Shown here: one piece after another, positions 24,106 to 32,867 of the stretch
Layout: every line of letters starts with the position of its first letter
Position numbering within the stretch: position 1 is the first letter of the stretch
Source: an uncultured Bacteroidales bacterium
GTDB lineage: Bacteria; Bacteroidota; Bacteroidia; Bacteroidales; Bacteroidaceae
Length of the DNA: 64,000 nt
NCBI GenBank assembly: GCA_902779085.1
Contig: CACYZY010000002.1
Location: 62,001-126,000, forward strand
Reading direction: 5' to 3'
Translations under genes and position numbers: made by a program
Notes under the pieces: generated by a model
Told to the model about the DNA's origin: nothing
Seen by the model: only the letters and a program-made list of their open reading frames with translations
The model's database searches: none

Positions 24106-24335
24106 TGCTTGTCCTCCTTAGGTTTGGCAATTACAGCATAGACCATTAGCACAAAGCCAATAAGGCACACAACAGGAGCAATCCTCACGCGTCTTACACT
24201 AAAAATGTCTGCTTCAAAATGATCGATGGTGGTGCTGGGTCCTGTCATAAGCAAAAAACCTATGATAACAATTACCACACCGACAGCAATCAGTATCAGA
24301 TTGTTCTTGCCAAACGCAAAATTCTTCTTATCCAT
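24102..24335 (-). CDS. DUF3098 small membrane protein
   Basis: 77 residues with two hydrophobic segments ([21 protein letters not shown] and [15 protein letters not shown]) joined by a polar loop that contains [14 protein letters not shown]. This is a Bacteroidetes-only family regularly found between ftsX and uppP, as here. The function is unknown; the context suggests a link to envelope growth or division. Confidence 0.88.
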   Translation of the reverse strand: MDKKNFAFGKNNLILIAVGVVIVIIGFLLMTGPSTTIDHFEADIFSVRRVRIAPVVCLIGFVLMVYAVIAKPKEDKQ

Positions 24336-24381
24336 ATCTATTATTACTTATTATCTCTATAAAGCCATCAACCTTCAACTA

Positions 24382-25248
24382 TCATACATAATACAACTTA
24401 CTTGCTTTCATCCTCAAGAAACGGTTGACTGAACAATATGCACATAGTAAAGTGAGGGACACTCCAGTAAGCAACACTACCCCGCTGACAATGAGCAACA
24501 CCTCTGGCGAGATGACATCGATAAGATGAGGCTCATTCATCACTAACCAAACGGCAGCCCCCCACAAGGCAAGATTGGCCAACAAACTTGCCATGATGCC
24601 AATCCAAAAGTTGCGCACCATAAAAGGACGACGGATAAACGAGCGACTAGCTCCCACCAGTTTCATGGTGTAAATGAGGAATCTTTGAGAATACACCGTA
24701 AGACGGATAGTGTTGTTGATGAGAGCAAATGATATCAAGCCCAAAACAAGTGCCAAACCAATAAGCATTAACTCTAATTGGGCGACATGACGGTTCATAC
24801 TCTCTATCAAGTTCTTCTGGTAAAGTACCTCTTGGATGTTGATATTTGTGCTCAGTTGTTGCTCTATCTTGGCTATACTATCATTGTTTGCATAATCGGC
24901 ACGTAATTTGATCTTCACAGAAGCAGGGAAAGGATTATAACCCTGAAATTCTTCAGGATCAGTATTCAGTTCTGCTTTCATTTCTTCCAAAGCCTGAGAC
25001 TTTGATATGTATTCAGCACTTCTGACAAATGGCTTTGTCCTCAAGTCATCAATCAATTTTACAATCTCAGGCTCTGGCATATCGTCACTGATGAGCAGGG
25101 AGAAATTAACATTCTCCTTCACATATACAGAAACGCTTCTAGCAGCTAAGGCGAAGAACACCACTACGCCCAATACTATCAGCACAAGGGTAGTACTAAC
25201 TGTAGCTGTAGCTGTTTGTAGATTGAAAAATCTTGTTTTCTTTGCCAT
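24382..25248 (-). CDS. ftsX: Cell-division ABC transporter-like permease
   Basis: 288 residues from the ATG at 25248 (MAKKTRFFNLQ), just after the methyltransferase stop; a longer reading frame would overlap that gene. One membrane segment near residues 15-35, an extracytoplasmic domain (~40-165), then three membrane segments at the C-terminus with the FtsX/MacB core around LISFALINNTIRLTVYSQRF. FtsX works with the ATPase FtsE at the septum to activate peptidoglycan hydrolases through EnvC-like partners. No ftsE is in the window; an EnvC-like gene is at 48685. Confidence 0.92.
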   Translation of the reverse strand: MAKKTRFFNLQTATATVSTTLVLIVLGVVVFFALAARSVSVYVKENVNFSLLISDDMPEPEIVKLIDDLRTKPFVRSAEYISKSQALEEMKAELNTDPEEFQGYNPFPASVKIKLRADYANNDSIAKIEQQLSTNINIQEVLYQKNLIESMNRHVAQLELMLIGLALVLGLISFALINNTIRLTVYSQRFLIYTMKLVGASRSFIRRPFMVRNFWIGIMASLLANLALWGAAVWLVMNEPHLIDVISPEVLLIVSGVVLLTGVSLTLLCAYCSVNRFLRMKASKLYYV

Positions 25249-25250
25249 AA

Positions 25251-26150
25251 TCACACTTTTTTCAGTACATAAATCAGAGAGCTGCTTCGTTCCTTTCGTC
25301 CCCAACTGCTAACCCAGGCACAGGCTCCTTGCCAGAAACCTCTGAGGAAACTCATCTTATGGCCCAAATATTGCTCAGTGAGCATACACACATAGAAACC
25401 GTCAAGGGGCATTGGGATAGTCTTCATTATCTTGAATCCATGTTTCTGGGCAAATAATTGCATAGTAGCAGGACTGAAATGCCACAAATGGCGAGGTACA
25501 TCCCAAGCCGCCCAGTCAGCTCCATAATGAATAGCATCTGTAGAAGTATTATTAGGCACAGCTATCAACAATGCTCCATCATCTTTGAGCCAACGATAAA
25601 ATTTATCACCCATAATATTTAGGTGCTGCAAATGCTCCAATACATGCCAAAGGGTTATGCAATCGAACGATTTATCTTGCAATGTATTGAAGGCCTCTTC
25701 GTCATCACTCTTCAAGCCAAAGTGCTCTTGAGCAAAATGTCGTGCTTGGGAATTCTTTTCAATGGCTCGTACAGTCCACCCCCATTCAGTCATCAAATGG
25801 GCAAAATAGCCTGTGCCTGAGCCTATGTCCAACAACCAACCCTGGCGCAAGCCTGTCGCTCTAGTCACATGACCAGCTTTAGCTGTGAGCATCATATTAC
25901 GCGCAAAATGGTAAAGTCTGTTCATAAGACCTTTTTCAGTATCAGAATGTGAAATGTAGTCAGCCGATTCGTAGTATTTGTCAATTTCTTGCTCATCAGG
26001 CACATTCTGTGTAAACCTGAAACCACAATGGCCGCATATCCACACATCAAAACATTCCTGACTCACAAAGTGATCAACTGCAGAAAACTCCTTGTGTAAA
26101 CTATTACTTCCACATATCGGGCAACAATCTATATGAACTACTCTTCCCAT
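25251..26150 (-). CDS. Class I SAM-dependent methyltransferase with zinc-ribbon start
   Basis: 299 residues. Two CxxC pairs (CCPICG and ICGHCGF) in the first 45 residues suggest a zinc ribbon. AdoMet motif I is LLDIGSGTGYF near residue 107, and the domain continues through LWHVLEHL, then FYRWLKDDGALLIAVPN, with WDVPRHLWHFS, a pattern of the Methyltransf_23 / C-methyltransferase-like group. The substrate is not known. It is first in the long leftward gene row and sits two bases before ftsX. Confidence 0.85.
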   Translation of the reverse strand: MGRVVHIDCCPICGSNSLHKEFSAVDHFVSQECFDVWICGHCGFRFTQNVPDEQEIDKYYESADYISHSDTEKGLMNRLYHFARNMMLTAKAGHVTRATGLRQGWLLDIGSGTGYFAHLMTEWGWTVRAIEKNSQARHFAQEHFGLKSDDEEAFNTLQDKSFDCITLWHVLEHLQHLNIMGDKFYRWLKDDGALLIAVPNNTSTDAIHYGADWAAWDVPRHLWHFSPATMQLFAQKHGFKIMKTIPMPLDGFYVCMLTEQYLGHKMSFLRGFWQGACAWVSSWGRKERSSSLIYVLKKV

Positions 26151-26177
26151 AAGGACACATTACACCTAAAATTGCTG

Positions 26178-26185
26178 CAAAAATA
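26178..26185 (-). promoter_or_regulatory. -7 box of the methyltransferase-ftsX-uppP-truB-queA row
   Basis: The - strand reads TATTTTTG, a full consensus, 27 bases before the ATG at 26150. It lies just behind the ispG terminator. Confidence 0.6.
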
Positions 26186-26267
26186 CAAAAAAAATATGCT
26201 TTTACTATAATTTTAAGGAGTTTTAAGATTAAGGCGAATCAACCTCTTTTCTCTTCCTCGTTGGATA

Positions 26268-26317
26268 TTTTTACTCCCTCACGAGAAATAAACATTTCTA
26301 TCGTGAGGGAGTAAAAA
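26268..26317 (-). terminator. Strong terminator after ispG
   Basis: TTTTTACTCCCTCACGA and TCGTGAGGGAGTAAAAA are perfectly complementary over 17 bases with a 16-base loop. The A/T ends make it able to work in both directions, but the genes on either side are both on the - strand. Confidence 0.9.
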
Positions 26318-26382
26318 AAGTCTATGAAAAGCGAACAACAAACAGGTGAACAATTAGTAAGAGCACTATACCCTAAGAATAA

Positions 26383-28215
26383 TCAAATGGCTCTATCTGA
26401 CTCAATGAATTGTAAGAGACGTTCCACAGCCTGTTCCTCGGGGATATTCTTCTCTATACACTGTTTCTGCTTATAGAGACTTACTTTGCCTCGGCCTGCT
26501 CCTACATAACCATAATCTGCATCTGCCATCTCGCCAGGTCCATTAACAATACATCCCATGATACCAATCTTCAATCCTTTAAGGTGGGCAGTTGCCGCCT
26601 TGATACGAGCGATTGTTTCTTCTAGATTATAAAGCGTACGCCCACAACCAGGACAAGATATATATTCTGTTTTGACCATACGCAAACGCCCTGCCTGTAA
26701 TATGCTGAAAGCAGTTTGGTCAATCAAAGAGTCTGAAAGACGACCATTGTTATATAGCATGATACCATCGCAAAATCCGTCGAAGATAAGTGGTCCCATA
26801 TCAGCAGCAGAACGTATCTGAAGGTCCTCTAAATCTCGCTCTGCATACTGTTGGATAAAAACCAATGGATTTTGCAATCCATTTACCATCAGTTTGTGTG
26901 CCACAGCTCGTTGTTCTCCCACTCGGTTTATATGATTGCTTTGGCTTATAACCACTATCTCAGGATGATACTTCAGACAGGCAAGCACCTCATCATTTAA
27001 ATCTCCATAAGTAATGAAAAGGAACTTTAAAGATGCTGGATTCATACTGATAAAAGGTAGAAAATCTTTCTTATAGGCAGGGAATGAATTGGGCTCGCCT
27101 GTCCAAACATCAGCATCCACGATATAGCGAACATCTTTTTGTCGTGTTAGTGTCAAATTTCGCCCAACATACACATAATCAGGCAAAAAATTCGGATTGA
27201 AGGTATAGGATTCTGAGAATCTCGCTGCTATAACAACTGGCACCTGCCCTCCGCCAATGTTGTGTATTGCAGAAGTTTCGCGACGCACCGGATGCAAATA
27301 GTCAAAATTGGGAGCAACTTCAGCATCGATAGGCAAGTGCATCTGACGAGCTACCACATAGTCTCGTAACTTTTTAGCAACGGGGATTTCTGCCTCAGGG
27401 GCTTCACTAAGTGACACGCGGATTGTATCTCCAAAACCATCGGCTAATAATGCTCCAATACCTAAGGCAGACTTAATACGCCCATCTTCACCTTCACCTG
27501 CTTCGGTAACGCCCAAATGTAAAGGGAAATCCATCCCTTCGCGATTCATCACATCTACCAACAAGCGCACAGTACGGACCATTACAGAAGCGTTGGAAGC
27601 CTTGATGGAAATCACCACATCCTTAAATTGCTCATCAACGCAAATTCGCAAATACTCCATACACGATTCCACCATTCCCTCTGGTGTATCACCATAACGA
27701 GACATGATACGATCGGACAACGAACCATGATTGACACCTATACGGATAGCCGTATGTTGTCCCTTGCAGATATTGAGGAACTGAACAAATCTTTCACGCA
27801 GACGTTGCAATTCTTGTGCATACTCCTCGTCGGTATATTCAAACTTTTCAAACTTACGAGCAGGATCAACATAATTGCCAGGATTAATACGTACCTTCTC
27901 AGCATAAAGTGCTGCTACATCTGCAACAGCAGGGTTGAAATGGACATCGGCCACCAATGGTATCATACAACCATCCTTTCGCAGGACAGCATTGATTTGT
28001 TGTAGGTTCTCTGCCTCAGCTACACCTTGGGTTGTTAAACGCACATATTCGCCACCTGCTTCAACTATGCGTTTGACCTGTGCCACACTCCTTTCTGTAT
28101 CACGAGTAGAGGTATTGGTCATGCTCTGCAGACGTATAGGATAGGAGCCGCCCAAAGGGGTGGCTCCTATATTAACAATGCCTGATTTTCGGCGCTGATA
28201 ATTAAACAAGTCCAT
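26383..28215 (-). CDS. ispG: 4-hydroxy-3-methylbut-2-enyl-diphosphate synthase (long type)
   Basis: 610 residues from the ATG at 28215 (MDLFNYQRRKSG), whose ATG overlaps the purE stop as TGATG; an in-frame ATG 15 bases earlier is less likely. The TIM barrel starts with RLQSMTNTSTRDTERSV. Near the end CPGCGRTLYN, then GIMGCIVNGPGEMADADYGYVG, give the cysteines of the 4Fe-4S cluster. The central insertion of ~200 residues marks the long form found in Bacteroidetes and plants. It makes HMBPP in the MEP isoprenoid route. Coupled to purE. Confidence 0.95.
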   Translation of the reverse strand: MDLFNYQRRKSGIVNIGATPLGGSYPIRLQSMTNTSTRDTERSVAQVKRIVEAGGEYVRLTTQGVAEAENLQQINAVLRKDGCMIPLVADVHFNPAVADVAALYAEKVRINPGNYVDPARKFEKFEYTDEEYAQELQRLRERFVQFLNICKGQHTAIRIGVNHGSLSDRIMSRYGDTPEGMVESCMEYLRICVDEQFKDVVISIKASNASVMVRTVRLLVDVMNREGMDFPLHLGVTEAGEGEDGRIKSALGIGALLADGFGDTIRVSLSEAPEAEIPVAKKLRDYVVARQMHLPIDAEVAPNFDYLHPVRRETSAIHNIGGGQVPVVIAARFSESYTFNPNFLPDYVYVGRNLTLTRQKDVRYIVDADVWTGEPNSFPAYKKDFLPFISMNPASLKFLFITYGDLNDEVLACLKYHPEIVVISQSNHINRVGEQRAVAHKLMVNGLQNPLVFIQQYAERDLEDLQIRSAADMGPLIFDGFCDGIMLYNNGRLSDSLIDQTAFSILQAGRLRMVKTEYISCPGCGRTLYNLEETIARIKAATAHLKGLKIGIMGCIVNGPGEMADADYGYVGAGRGKVSLYKQKQCIEKNIPEEQAVERLLQFIESDRAI

Positions 28216-28724
28216 CAGATTACTCTGCAATCATACTTGACATTGGCCAAAACTTCGTTAGCCTGAGTTACCTTAGAAGCAGACTTCTTCTTGTACTCAT
28301 CTAACTTACTACCCAGTTTAGCATCAGATAAAGCCAAAATCTCTGCTGCCATCAAAGCAGCATTCTGGCCACCATTTACTGCCATAGTAGCGACAGGAAC
28401 ACCTGGAGGCATCTGTACCATTGAATAAAGAGCATCAACACCCATCAAAGGACCACTATTAATTGGTACGCCAATAACTGGCAGCGTTGTATTCGCCGCA
28501 ATAACACCTGGCAGAGCTGCAGCCATACCTGCACCTGCTATGATTACCTGAATGCCTCTACCCTTAGCTTGCTGAGCAAACTCAGCAACAGCACCTGGTG
28601 TACGATGAGCAGAAAGTGTGCACATCTCGAAAGGGACCTCCAGCTCGTTCAGGAAATCGGCAGCCTTCTCCATTACGGGCAGATCACTGATGCTGCCCAT
28701 TACGATACTTACCAATGCTTTCAT
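28215..28724 (-). CDS. purE: N5-carboxyaminoimidazole ribonucleotide mutase
   Basis: 169 residues. MGSISDLPVMEKAADFL and SAHRTPGAVAEFA, followed by IIAGAGMAAALPGVIA and VPINSGPLMGVDALYS, are the full class I PurE signature. It converts N5-CAIR to CAIR in purine synthesis. It overlaps ispG and follows gcvH by 11 bases, a mixed metabolic operon. Confidence 0.96.
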   Translation of the reverse strand: MKALVSIVMGSISDLPVMEKAADFLNELEVPFEMCTLSAHRTPGAVAEFAQQAKGRGIQVIIAGAGMAAALPGVIAANTTLPVIGVPINSGPLMGVDALYSMVQMPPGVPVATMAVNGGQNAALMAAEILALSDAKLGSKLDEYKKKSASKVTQANEVLANVKYDCRVI

Positions 28725-28735
28725 AAATATATAGA

Positions 28736-29116
28736 TTATAAGTTAATTAATTTCTTGTATCCTTCTGCATCCAGCAAAGCATCATAATCAGCTGCAGGAT
28801 CAGGTTTAATTTTGATAAGCCATCCATCACCGTATGGATCTTTGTTCACAAGTTCAGGCTGATCTTCCAATGCTTCATTCTGCTCAAGAACCTCACCGCC
28901 TACAGGCATGAATATATCTGAAATGGTCTTTACAACCTCAATCGTTCCGAACACTTCACCTGCATTGAGTGTTTCACCAACAGTCTGAATATCAACAAAT
29001 ACTATGTCACCCAACTGATCTTGTGCATAGTCCGTAATGCCTATATAGGCAATGTCACCCTCCACACGGATCCATTCGTGCTCACTGGTGTACTTGATGT
29101 TTTCAGGGAAATTCAT
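28736..29116 (-). CDS. gcvH: Glycine cleavage system H protein
   Basis: 126 residues, full length. The lipoyl lysine is in the stretch GTIEVVKTISDIFMPVGGEV near residue 63, and the start is MNFPENIKYTSEHEWIRVEG. It shuttles the aminomethyl group between the P, T and L proteins; those genes are not in the window. It heads the gcvH-purE-ispG unit. Confidence 0.96.
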   Translation of the reverse strand: MNFPENIKYTSEHEWIRVEGDIAYIGITDYAQDQLGDIVFVDIQTVGETLNAGEVFGTIEVVKTISDIFMPVGGEVLEQNEALEDQPELVNKDPYGDGWLIKIKPDPAADYDALLDAEGYKKLINL

Positions 29117-29196
29117 ATTTATCGTTTTTTAGGTTATTCAACAATGGATTTCGCAAATATACCATAAAATGGGAATACTTGCAAATATTTTACCAT

Positions 29197-29859
29197 CTAA
29201 AAGAGCAGAAATCTGAGTAAATCGTTATAGAAAGGATGTAAAACCATGAAGGAGCTAGCCAAACCAATAGCCAAACCCGCCAACACCTCGCCCAATGAAT
29301 GGTGGCCTAATACGATACGGGCAGAACCTACCACACCAGCCACCAGGAGCAACACACAAAGCCACCAAACAGGATTATATCCGAAAAGCATGCTAAATGC
29401 CACCAATCCACCTATAGTAGCACCTGCACCAGCCATGTGTTCACTAATGCGCCAACGCAAGTTAAGGGCAAGGCAAATCACCATCATCAACAAAGCCGTT
29501 AAAATAATGCCTTTCATATACCACGGTATATTAAGGCGACGCATGATTATCAAACAAAATACATAGGATATCAAGTACAAGACCAATGGCACATAACGTT
29601 GGCGACGCTGGGCCATATCATCGTGTGAATAACCATTAACCTTCCTAAATATAAATATGGTTAGATGAGGTATCAGGATTGTAAAAGCATAAACCACCCC
29701 CAAGACAATAAGTTTGTACTGAAGTGGCATGATTCGAAGATAAGAAAACAAAAACAAGATAAGAAAAGCCACAAAAGCAATATAATACGGTGAGAAAAAT
29801 GCCGATATCATTCTGGCTATACGAATAAGCACTGCCTCTGTCTTGTTTTGATCTGCCAT
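29197..29859 (-). CDS. PAP2-family membrane phosphatase-like protein
   Basis: 220 residues with about six membrane segments. ISEHMAGAGATIGG and ARIVLGHHSLGEVLAG resemble the second and third PAP2 motifs (SxxH and RxxxxxHxxxD, here with E in place of the final D). The first motif KxxxxxxRP is seen only loosely in HDDMAQRRQRYVP. Lipid phosphate substrates are usual in the family; the changed residues leave activity uncertain. It starts 19 bases after the rpoN stop and so is probably on that transcript. Confidence 0.75.
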   Translation of the reverse strand: MADQNKTEAVLIRIARMISAFFSPYYIAFVAFLILFLFSYLRIMPLQYKLIVLGVVYAFTILIPHLTIFIFRKVNGYSHDDMAQRRQRYVPLVLYLISYVFCLIIMRRLNIPWYMKGIILTALLMMVICLALNLRWRISEHMAGAGATIGGLVAFSMLFGYNPVWWLCVLLLVAGVVGSARIVLGHHSLGEVLAGLAIGLASSFMVLHPFYNDLLRFLLF

Positions 29860-29877
29860 ATTATTCTTACTATGATA

Positions 29878-31359
29878 TTATTCTCTTCTCAACCTGGCAA
29901 CTGGGATATTAAGTTGCATACGATATTTGGCTACTGTTCTACGAGCCATAGGATAGCCCTTATCTTCCATTATCTTTGTCAACTCATCATCTGTCAGTGG
30001 ATGATGTTTATCCTCTTCTGCAATTACTTCCTTCAGTATCTTCTTTACCTCACGGGAAGACATCTCCTCACCATCTTGCCTAACAAACCCTTCAGTAAAG
30101 AAAAAACGTAAAGGGAATATGCCATATGGCGTTTGCGCATACTTGCTGTTGCAGACTCGTGAAACAGTAGAAATATCAAGTTTAGCACGTTCTGCTACAT
30201 CCTTCAATATCATAGGCTTCAGCAATGCCTCATCTCCTTCTTGAAAGAAAGGATGCTGTAACTCGATGATGGCTTTCATAACACTGGTCATTGTGGCTTG
30301 GCGCTGGCGGATCGCATCAATAAAACCCTGAGCCGCATCAATTTTCTGCTTGAGAAAAATAACCGCTTCTTTTTGTTCTCGAGTTTGCTTTGCATTACTT
30401 CCAGTTTGTTCTTTCAGCTGACGACTGAAATCCGGATTTAATCGCAAATCAGGCAGGTTGGGATTGTTTAAGCTAAAAGACACATTGCCATCGTCATCAG
30501 TATCCACAATAAAGTCAGGAGTTATTTGTTGCAGATTCTTTCCAATTACTTCACCCATAGAAGCTCCTGGACGAGGGTTAAGACGAGTAATCTCCTTGAT
30601 GGCTTGCTGACATTGTTCTTCACTGACTCCCAACTGCTGACAGATCTTATCCCAATGTTTTGTGGAAAACTCCTTATAGAAAGAACTAACGATTCTTTCT
30701 TCTACTAGTAACAAGGGGTCTTGCTTCCCTTCGAGTGTCTGCCCCTTACGCCTGATTTGAATAAGCAAGCATTCTTGCAAATTACGAGCACCAATGCCAG
30801 CGGGGTCAAACTGTTGAATGACTTGAAGAACCTCTTCAAGCTCAGGCACAGAAGTTTCTACTCCCATATAAATAAGTAACTCGTCAGCAATCACATCAAG
30901 AGGTTTGCGCAACAAACCATCATCATCCAATGAACCTATCAGATAATCAGCCAACTGACGCTGATGCTCATCCAAATCGTGTTCCCCCAGCTGATCTTTC
31001 AATGTTTCATAAAAAGAAGTTGTGTCACTAAAGGGAATCTCTTCCACTTTTTCGTTACGACTGTAATTGTGTTCTTGAAGTCTATAGTCAGGGATATCAT
31101 CATCATTGCGGTAGTCATCTAGTGCATTGTAGCTGGTGTCACCATCATCTTCTGGATTTGACAATTCATCAGCTACATTCTCTAGGGTCTCCTCTTTTCC
31201 TTCTTCCAATGCAGGATTGTCAAGCAACTCCGATTTCACGCGATCCTCTAATTCCACAGTAGGCAACTCCAATAGCTTCACCACAAGAATCTGTAGGGGT
31301 GAGAGCGTCTGCAACTGTTGTTGTGACTGCACTTGAATCTGGTTGGATTTTTGAGCCAT
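29878..31359 (-). CDS. rpoN: RNA polymerase sigma-54 factor
   Basis: 493 residues from the ATG at 31359 (MAQKSNQIQVQSQQQLQ). The glutamine-rich N-terminus with LSPLQILVVKLLELPTVEL is region I, which contacts activators; an acidic linker follows; the core-binding domain covers ~100-270, and the HTH and RpoN box ARRTVAKYR are near residue 478. Sigma-54 directs transcription from -24/-12 promoters with the help of AAA+ activators, none of which is in the window. The gene is transcribed from its own promoter, divergent from the aminopeptidase gene. Confidence 0.96.
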   Translation of the reverse strand: MAQKSNQIQVQSQQQLQTLSPLQILVVKLLELPTVELEDRVKSELLDNPALEEGKEETLENVADELSNPEDDGDTSYNALDDYRNDDDIPDYRLQEHNYSRNEKVEEIPFSDTTSFYETLKDQLGEHDLDEHQRQLADYLIGSLDDDGLLRKPLDVIADELLIYMGVETSVPELEEVLQVIQQFDPAGIGARNLQECLLIQIRRKGQTLEGKQDPLLLVEERIVSSFYKEFSTKHWDKICQQLGVSEEQCQQAIKEITRLNPRPGASMGEVIGKNLQQITPDFIVDTDDDGNVSFSLNNPNLPDLRLNPDFSRQLKEQTGSNAKQTREQKEAVIFLKQKIDAAQGFIDAIRQRQATMTSVMKAIIELQHPFFQEGDEALLKPMILKDVAERAKLDISTVSRVCNSKYAQTPYGIFPLRFFFTEGFVRQDGEEMSSREVKKILKEVIAEEDKHHPLTDDELTKIMEDKGYPMARRTVAKYRMQLNIPVARLRRE

Positions 31360-31390
31360 AATTTTAATAACGTTTAATCGTATCAGCATG

Positions 31391-31398
31391 CAAAAATA
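31391..31398 (-). promoter_or_regulatory. -7 box of rpoN
   Basis: The - strand reads TATTTTTG, 31 bases before the rpoN ATG. It lies only 13 bases from the opposite -7 box of the aminopeptidase gene, so the two promoters overlap in their upstream parts. Confidence 0.65.
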
Positions 31399-31411
31399 CG
31401 TTTTTTTCTTG

Positions 31412-31419
31412 TATCTTTG
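31412..31419 (+). promoter_or_regulatory. -7 box of the aminopeptidase P gene
   Basis: TATCTTTG, a full consensus, 27 bases before the ATG at 31447. Confidence 0.65.
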
Positions 31420-31446
31420 CCCATAATATCTTAAAAACTTATAATT

Positions 31447-32823
31447 ATGTTTGCGAAAGAAACCTACATGCAGCGCAGGGCCCTGCTAAAGAAAAATGTT
31501 GGCTCTGGCGTGTTGCTTTTCTTAGGCAACGACGATATGGGACTAAATTATGAAGATAATGCATTCCGTTACCGCCAAGATTCCACTTTCTTGTATTACT
31601 TTGGTATCGCACAAGCAGGACTTGCTGCTATCATTGACATAGATGAAGACAAAGAAATAGTATTTGGCGATGAGATGAGTATTGACTTTATCGTATGGGC
31701 AGGCATTTTACCTACTCTCCATGAAAAAGCTTCAGAAGTGGGCATCGCAGACACTCGCCCGTATCCTCAAGTAGTTGATTACTTGAAAAAGGCACAAATT
31801 AAAGGCCAACAAATCCATTATTTGCCTCCCTATCGACCAGAGCACAAACTAAAACTGATGGATTGGTTAGGTATCGCTCCATATGCCCAGGATGGCTCTG
31901 TCCCTTTTATCCGTGCCATCGTAAAACAGCGTAACATCAAGACCGCCGAGGAAATTGCTGAAATTGAGAAGGCTTGCAATATTACTGCCGATATGCACAT
32001 TGCAGCTATCAAATGTCTGAGTCCTGGCATGCATGAATACGATGTGGCAGCTGAAATAGAACATGTAGCAGCTTTGAATAATTGTGAATTGTCATTCCCA
32101 ACTATCGCTACTATCCATGGTGAGACCTTGCACAACCACTATCACGGTCACCTCGTAAAATCTGGTGATCTATTCCTAATCGATGCTGGTGCAGAGGTGG
32201 AAAGTGGCTATTGCGGCGATATGTCATCGACTTTCCCTGCTGATAAGAAGTTTACCCAAAAGCAGAAAGATGTATATGTTATACAGAATGCAATGCACAT
32301 GGAAAGCGTTAAAGCACTACATCCAGGTGTCCCTTATATGGAGGTGTATGACCTGTCTGCAAAGGTGATGGTGGAAGGGATGAAAGACTTAGGATTAATG
32401 AAAGGCAATACTGATGATGCCGTGCAAGAGGGTGCTCACGCATTGTTCTATCCTCATGGCTTAGGGCATATGATGGGATTGGACGTTCATGACATGGAGA
32501 ATTTAGGTGAAGTGTGGGTAGGTTATGACGGACAACCAAAGAGTACCCAGTTTGGTCGCAAAAGTCAGCGCCTTGCCATTCCTCTTCAACCAGGTTTCGT
32601 CCATACGGTTGAACCAGGTATTTACTTTATCCCAGAACTAATTGACAGGTGGAGAAAAGAGAAGAAGTTTACCGACTTTATCAATTATGATAAGGTGGAA
32701 GAATACCGCCATTTTGGTGGTATCCGCAACGAGGAAGACTACTTGATTACTGAGAATGGTGCTCGCAGATTAGGAAAAAAGATCCCATTGACACCTGATG
32801 AAGTAGAAGCTCTTAGAAGCTAA
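31447..32823 (+). CDS. Aminopeptidase P family metallopeptidase
   Basis: 458 residues: an N-terminal creatinase/AMP_N domain (1-165) and a pita-bread peptidase domain. Metal ligands are the aspartates of LIDAGAEVESGYCGDMSSTF, the histidine in HGLGHMMGLDVHD, and glutamates in VEPGIYF and the final GGIRNEEDYLIT. It removes an N-terminal residue before proline. It is probably cytoplasmic, as there is no signal peptide. A terminator shared with the convergent kinase-like gene follows. Confidence 0.92.
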   Translation: MFAKETYMQRRALLKKNVGSGVLLFLGNDDMGLNYEDNAFRYRQDSTFLYYFGIAQAGLAAIIDIDEDKEIVFGDEMSIDFIVWAGILPTLHEKASEVGIADTRPYPQVVDYLKKAQIKGQQIHYLPPYRPEHKLKLMDWLGIAPYAQDGSVPFIRAIVKQRNIKTAEEIAEIEKACNITADMHIAAIKCLSPGMHEYDVAAEIEHVAALNNCELSFPTIATIHGETLHNHYHGHLVKSGDLFLIDAGAEVESGYCGDMSSTFPADKKFTQKQKDVYVIQNAMHMESVKALHPGVPYMEVYDLSAKVMVEGMKDLGLMKGNTDDAVQEGAHALFYPHGLGHMMGLDVHDMENLGEVWVGYDGQPKSTQFGRKSQRLAIPLQPGFVHTVEPGIYFIPELIDRWRKEKKFTDFINYDKVEEYRHFGGIRNEEDYLITENGARRLGKKIPLTPDEVEALRS

Positions 32824-32831
32824 AAAAAACG

Positions 32832-32856
32832 ATTCCCCGCCGACTTGGCGGGGAAT
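32832..32856. terminator. Bidirectional terminator
   Basis: ATTCCCCGCC and GGCGGGGAAT form a perfect 10-bp stem with A-rich and T-rich flanks, between two convergent genes. Confidence 0.85.
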
Positions 32857-32867
32857 TATTTATATAG